A stretch of 24,402 nucleotides of DNA, from contig DXYF01000010.1 in NCBI GenBank assembly GCA_019415945.1, forward strand, positions 1 through 24,402, read 5' to 3'. The DNA comes from Clostridiales bacterium (GTDB lineage Bacteria; Bacillota; Clostridia; Oscillospirales; Acutalibacteraceae). The position numbers and the translations under genes are program-made. Under the pieces are notes generated by a model. It ran no database searches and had not been told where the DNA came from. It worked only from the letters and a program-made list of their open reading frames with translations. Positions 22,890 through 24,402 of this stretch are shown here, piece by piece; within the stretch, counting starts at the first letter, position 1; each line of letters opens with the position of its first letter.

Positions 22890-23076
22890 GATTCTCCTCC
22901 TGTTTGTTCCTTGTTTTCATACGTCCATCAACGGGTTTTTCTGCATCTTTTGGTATCATCCATGCACGACCAAATTTTTCAGTTCCGTCAATGCGATTTT
23001 CCTCACATAATTTTTGTATCCGTCTTTCCGATATGCCCCATTTTTCAGAAGCGGCTTTCACAGAAATGTAATTCAT
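22879..23076 (-). CDS. Small helix-turn-helix protein co-transcribed with bcrR (65 aa)
   Basis: This 65-residue protein has a MerR/excisionase-type helix-turn-helix: MNYISVKAASEKWGISERRI, then CEENRIDGTEKFGRAWMIPK as recognition helix and wing, and a charged tail. I chose the ATG at 23076, which has AAAGGAAG 8 bp upstream; the longer frame to 23250 runs through the promoter. It is the first gene of the transcript that continues into bcrR, with an 11-bp overlap, so the two are translationally coupled. It may bind the 19-bp palindrome over its own promoter. Such small proteins are frequent on clostridial elements. It is not part of the enterococcal bcr locus. Confidence 0.75.
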   Translation of the reverse strand: MNYISVKAASEKWGISERRIQKLCEENRIDGTEKFGRAWMIPKDAEKPVDGRMKTRNKQEENHGI

Positions 23077-23100
23077 AATATCAACTTCCTTTCGCAAAGA

Positions 23101-23119
23101 GTATATAATTATTATATAC
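23101..23119. promoter_or_regulatory. 19-bp perfect palindrome over the -10 box (candidate operator)
   Basis: GTATATAAT-T-ATTATATAC covers the -10 of the leftward promoter. It sits between the 65-residue HTH gene and the divergent XRE gene, so either protein could bind it. The palindrome is seen; binding is inferred. Confidence 0.55.
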
Positions 23120-23139
23120 GGAATGACGAATAATAGCAA
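23111..23139 (-). promoter_or_regulatory. Promoter for the HTH-bcrR transcript
   Basis: TTGCTA, 17 bp, TATAAT on the minus strand, with the start near 23104 and the ATG at 23076. Confidence 0.75.
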
Positions 23140-23193
23140 GTTTCTCTCCACTAATACGAAATTATACACTACTAAACATAAAATCATACTTCG

Positions 23194-23222
23194 TTCAAAT
23201 ATCATCACCCGAAATGTACAAT
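23194..23222 (+). promoter_or_regulatory. Candidate promoter for the divergent XRE gene
   Basis: TTCAAA, 17 bp, TACAAT on the plus strand, about 20 bp before the XRE start at 23242. This is a moderate match. Confidence 0.4.
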
Positions 23223-23241
23223 GATATAGGATGATATTAAA

Positions 23242-23595
23242 ATGTACCAAGATGAAAGAAAACTTGATTTTAAGCCGTTAGGTATAGCGATAAAAAAAGC
23301 TCGGGAAGCAAAAGGGTGGACACAGGAATATCTTGCCCAACTGGTAGACCTTACGCCACGCTCTATTATGTATATAGAGAACAGGGGGCAGCACCCAAGG
23401 CTTAACAAATTTTATCTCATTACTACCTTGCTTGACATCTCTGTAGACCAGTTCTTTTTTCCATGCAATGAAGATGGCGACAACAATCGCCGCAAACAAG
23501 TTGATGTACTGTTGAATGATATGGAAGAAAAGGAGCTTATCGTGATGGAAGCTACGGCTCAAGGCTTGAAAAAGGCAAGAGAAACTGCGGAATAA
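23242..23595 (+). CDS. XRE-family transcriptional regulator
   Basis: This 117-residue protein has an XRE helix-turn-helix, LGIAIKKAREAKGWTQEYLA followed by QLVDLTPRSIMYIENRGQHP, in its first 75 residues. A charged helical tail (RRKQVDVLLNDMEEKELIVM) may serve for dimer formation. AGGATG lies about 9 bp before the ATG. It is the only plus-strand gene of the element in this window and diverges from the HTH-bcrR transcript, sharing an intergenic region with a 19-bp palindrome. Regulators of this type often control transfer genes or cargo on clostridial ICEs. The target is not known. Confidence 0.82.
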   Translation: MYQDERKLDFKPLGIAIKKAREAKGWTQEYLAQLVDLTPRSIMYIENRGQHPRLNKFYLITTLLDISVDQFFFPCNEDGDNNRRKQVDVLLNDMEEKELIVMEATAQGLKKARETAE

Positions 23596-23627
23596 TTAAC
23601 GCTGTTTTCGTAAGCCAAGCCAACTGA

Positions 23628-23664
23628 AAAAAGTGCGACACCTACACAGGCTATCGCACTTTTT
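23628..23664. terminator. Bidirectional terminator between XRE gene and the 98-residue gene
   Basis: AAAAAGTGCGA with TCGCACTTTTT (perfect 11-bp stem, 15-nt loop) gives T-runs on both strands. It lies between two converging genes, so it can serve both. Confidence 0.88.
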
Positions 23665-23675
23665 AGGTTATTTTT

Positions 23676-23972
23676 TTATTCTCCACACAAATCATAAAGC
23701 TGTTCACATCGGTTTTGAATATCTAAGATTTCTGTTTCGGTTAAACTCCTGCGGTTATGAGTAAGTTGTTGCTCTAAAAAATCACGATAGCCATCAAGTA
23801 AGGCATCCCGTAAAAGCTCGGGGGCTTTGCAATGTTCCACACCAAACCATTGCTCATCTTTTTCATCCCAAATCATAACGGTGTATCCTCGCTTAGTGTT
23901 CACCACCTCCAAAACACTATCTTTATTTAGGTAATCGTTGAATACTTCTAAAACCTTTTCAAAGGTCATCAT
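23676..23972 (-). CDS. Small acidic protein of the element, unknown function (98 aa)
   Basis: I do not recognise the family. The 98 residues begin MMTFEKVLEVFNDYLNKD, contain a beta-rich stretch (LEVVNTKRGYTVMIWDEKDE) and end in charged helices with ETEILDIQNRCEQLYDLCGE. It is acidic, soluble-looking and lacks a signal peptide. AGGG lies 8 bp before the ATG, and a second ATG follows at once. It is the next gene after the relaxase in the direction of transcription and converges on the XRE gene. The element location suggests a conserved accessory function of the ICE, but nothing more can be supported. Confidence 0.65.
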   Translation of the reverse strand: MMTFEKVLEVFNDYLNKDSVLEVVNTKRGYTVMIWDEKDEQWFGVEHCKAPELLRDALLDGYRDFLEQQLTHNRRSLTETEILDIQNRCEQLYDLCGE

Positions 23973-24073
23973 TTTATCAGCCCTTTCATATTTTAGGTGC
24001 TTATATGTAAGTAGTTTATATACTTATTACGACTATGATAATAAAAGTAAATCATCGTGTAAAGGATACGGAT

Positions 24074-24274
24074 ATTGTTTGCGAACAAAAGTGGCAAGCA
24101 ATGCCGGTGTTAATACACTCGGCCCACAGAGGGAAAAATCCTGACGTGATTTCCCCCTCTGCTTTGCTTGTTGAGGGCAGCGCCCCCAAGCCCCTTTGAA
24201 CGCAGAATTTCATTCTGCGGCTACGCGTCCGATGGACGCTTATGACCATGACCGGCTTACCGCTGGCCGTGGTC
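24074..24274. other. Hairpin cluster beside the relaxase gene (candidate oriT)
   Basis: There is no gene between 23973 and 24256. Five inverted repeats lie in a row: TTGTT-TGCG-AACAA (24074-24087); a 14-bp stem with two G-T pairs and a 7-nt loop (24127-24161), bracketed by CAAGCAA (24094) and TTGCTTG (24164); CGCAGAAT-TTC-ATTCTGCG (24201-24219); GCGTCC-GAT-GGACGC (24225-24239); and an imperfect 13-bp stem over the relaxase stop codon (24244-24274). Nested inverted repeats next to a relaxase gene are typical of transfer origins. No nic site was identified. Confidence 0.45.
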
Positions 24275-24402
24275 TTTTTCTTGTTCTTTTTTCTGTTCCT
24301 CATCCATTTTCAGCAGCCGATCCACATTGGCCTTTGCCGTCAAAAGTTCCCGCATTTCCTCACGGGAACGCCGGTACTCGGCGTAGGTTTTCTTCTTTTC
24401 CT
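24257..24402 (-). CDS. C-terminus of a probable relaxase/mobilization protein (partial)
   Basis: Only the last 48 codons are in the window; the start lies to the right. The visible tail reads YAEYRRSREEMRELLTAKAN, then VDRLLKMDEEQKKEQEKDHG and a final QR: a long charged helix like the C-terminal ends of the relaxases of Tn1549-type elements as I remember them. The frame is open to the edge. No catalytic motif can be seen, so the call depends on this resemblance and on its place in an integrative element beside a hairpin cluster. The overlapping minus-strand frame at 24052-24303 is in another phase and is not a gene. Confidence 0.55.
   Translation of the reverse strand, partial: EKKKTYAEYRRSREEMRELLTAKANVDRLLKMDEEQKKEQEKDHGQR

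Larger units (their letters stand above)
15515..24402. mobile_element. Integrative (probably conjugative) element inserted in rpsI, left part
   Basis: The left end is set by the break of rpsI homology. Content from left to right: two tyrosine integrases, a Xis-like protein, a hairpin-rich leader, a sigma-like regulator, a bacitracin-resistance-like cargo operon, an XRE regulator, a small protein, a hairpin cluster and a relaxase C-terminus. The order relaxase, regulator, cargo, sigma-like gene, xis, int resembles Tn1549/Tn916-type ICEs of gut Firmicutes; the family name is an inference. The integrase end is visibly richer in G and C than the cargo, so the element is mosaic. Conjugation genes are not in the window, so whether it is an ICE or a mobilizable element is open. 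Confidence 0.87.

Noticed and set aside
24052..24303. Minus-strand frame of 83 codons overlapping the relaxase end
   Set aside because: It is in another phase than the relaxase tail, has no ribosome site, and runs through a cluster of hairpins. It is a chance frame over the oriT-like region.
1..24402. tRNA or rRNA genes
   Set aside because: No cloverleaf-like or rRNA-like stretch was recognised on either strand; the insertion site is a protein gene and not a tRNA.

Overview
The window looks like a chromosome segment of a low-to-mid GC Gram-positive gut anaerobe, most likely a Ruminococcus-like member of the Clostridia/Oscillospirales. Evidence: the Firmicutes-type heat-shock order hrcA-grpE-dnaK-dnaJ-prmA under a perfect CIRCE operator, a Clostridia-style Tad pilus locus with a Flp1-like pilin and a DUF5702-like protein, strong AGGAGG ribosome sites, and clostridial mobile-element genes. 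The genus is an inference.

Bases 1-7650 (minus strand) hold a Tad (tight adherence) secretion/pilus operon read right to left: tadZ/cpaE, tadA/cpaF, tadB, tadC, a Flp1-like pilin, tadE and a very large DUF5702-like pseudopilin-type protein that runs off the left edge (780 open codons seen). No prepilin peptidase is in the window. Bases 8000-14140 (minus strand) hold hrcA, grpE, dnaK, dnaJ and prmA. HrcA is expected to repress the whole unit through the CIRCE site at 14065-14091. Bases 14220-15375 (plus strand) hold three short transcription units: a small membrane protein, rpsT (ribosomal protein S20) and a 49-residue membrane peptide. Each has a sigma-A promoter with 17-bp spacing and a terminator.

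A structured repeat of about 102 bp occurs three times in the chromosomal part (3051-3152, 7939-8041, 9107-9207). All copies have the same orientation. Each starts in the T-run next to the hairpin downstream of a minus-strand gene (flp, prmA, dnaJ) and ends in a second terminator-like hairpin. Substitutions in its stems tend to keep base pairing. I do not recognise it as a named family.

At 15464-15514 there is a 16-codon 3' remnant of rpsI (ribosomal protein S9) with a terminator behind it. From about 15515 to the right edge the DNA is an integrative element, probably an ICE: two tandem tyrosine integrases of identical length, a Xis-like protein, a hairpin-rich leader, a sigma-like regulator, a cargo operon, an XRE regulator, a small conserved-looking protein, a hairpin cluster that could be an oriT, and the C-terminus of a probable relaxase. 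The cargo matches the enterococcal bacitracin-resistance system bcrABDR: ABC ATPase, ABC permease, undecaprenyl-diphosphatase and a membrane-bound one-component regulator. Two GACA-N7-TGTC palindromes, the published BcrR site, lie 32 bp apart upstream of bcrA.

The parts fit together as follows. The integrases and Xis should move the element in and out of rpsI. The rpsI terminator now lies behind the integrase genes. The cargo should protect the host from bacitracin by drug export plus recycling of undecaprenyl phosphate. The right end of the element, including the predicted intact rpsI, lies beyond the window.
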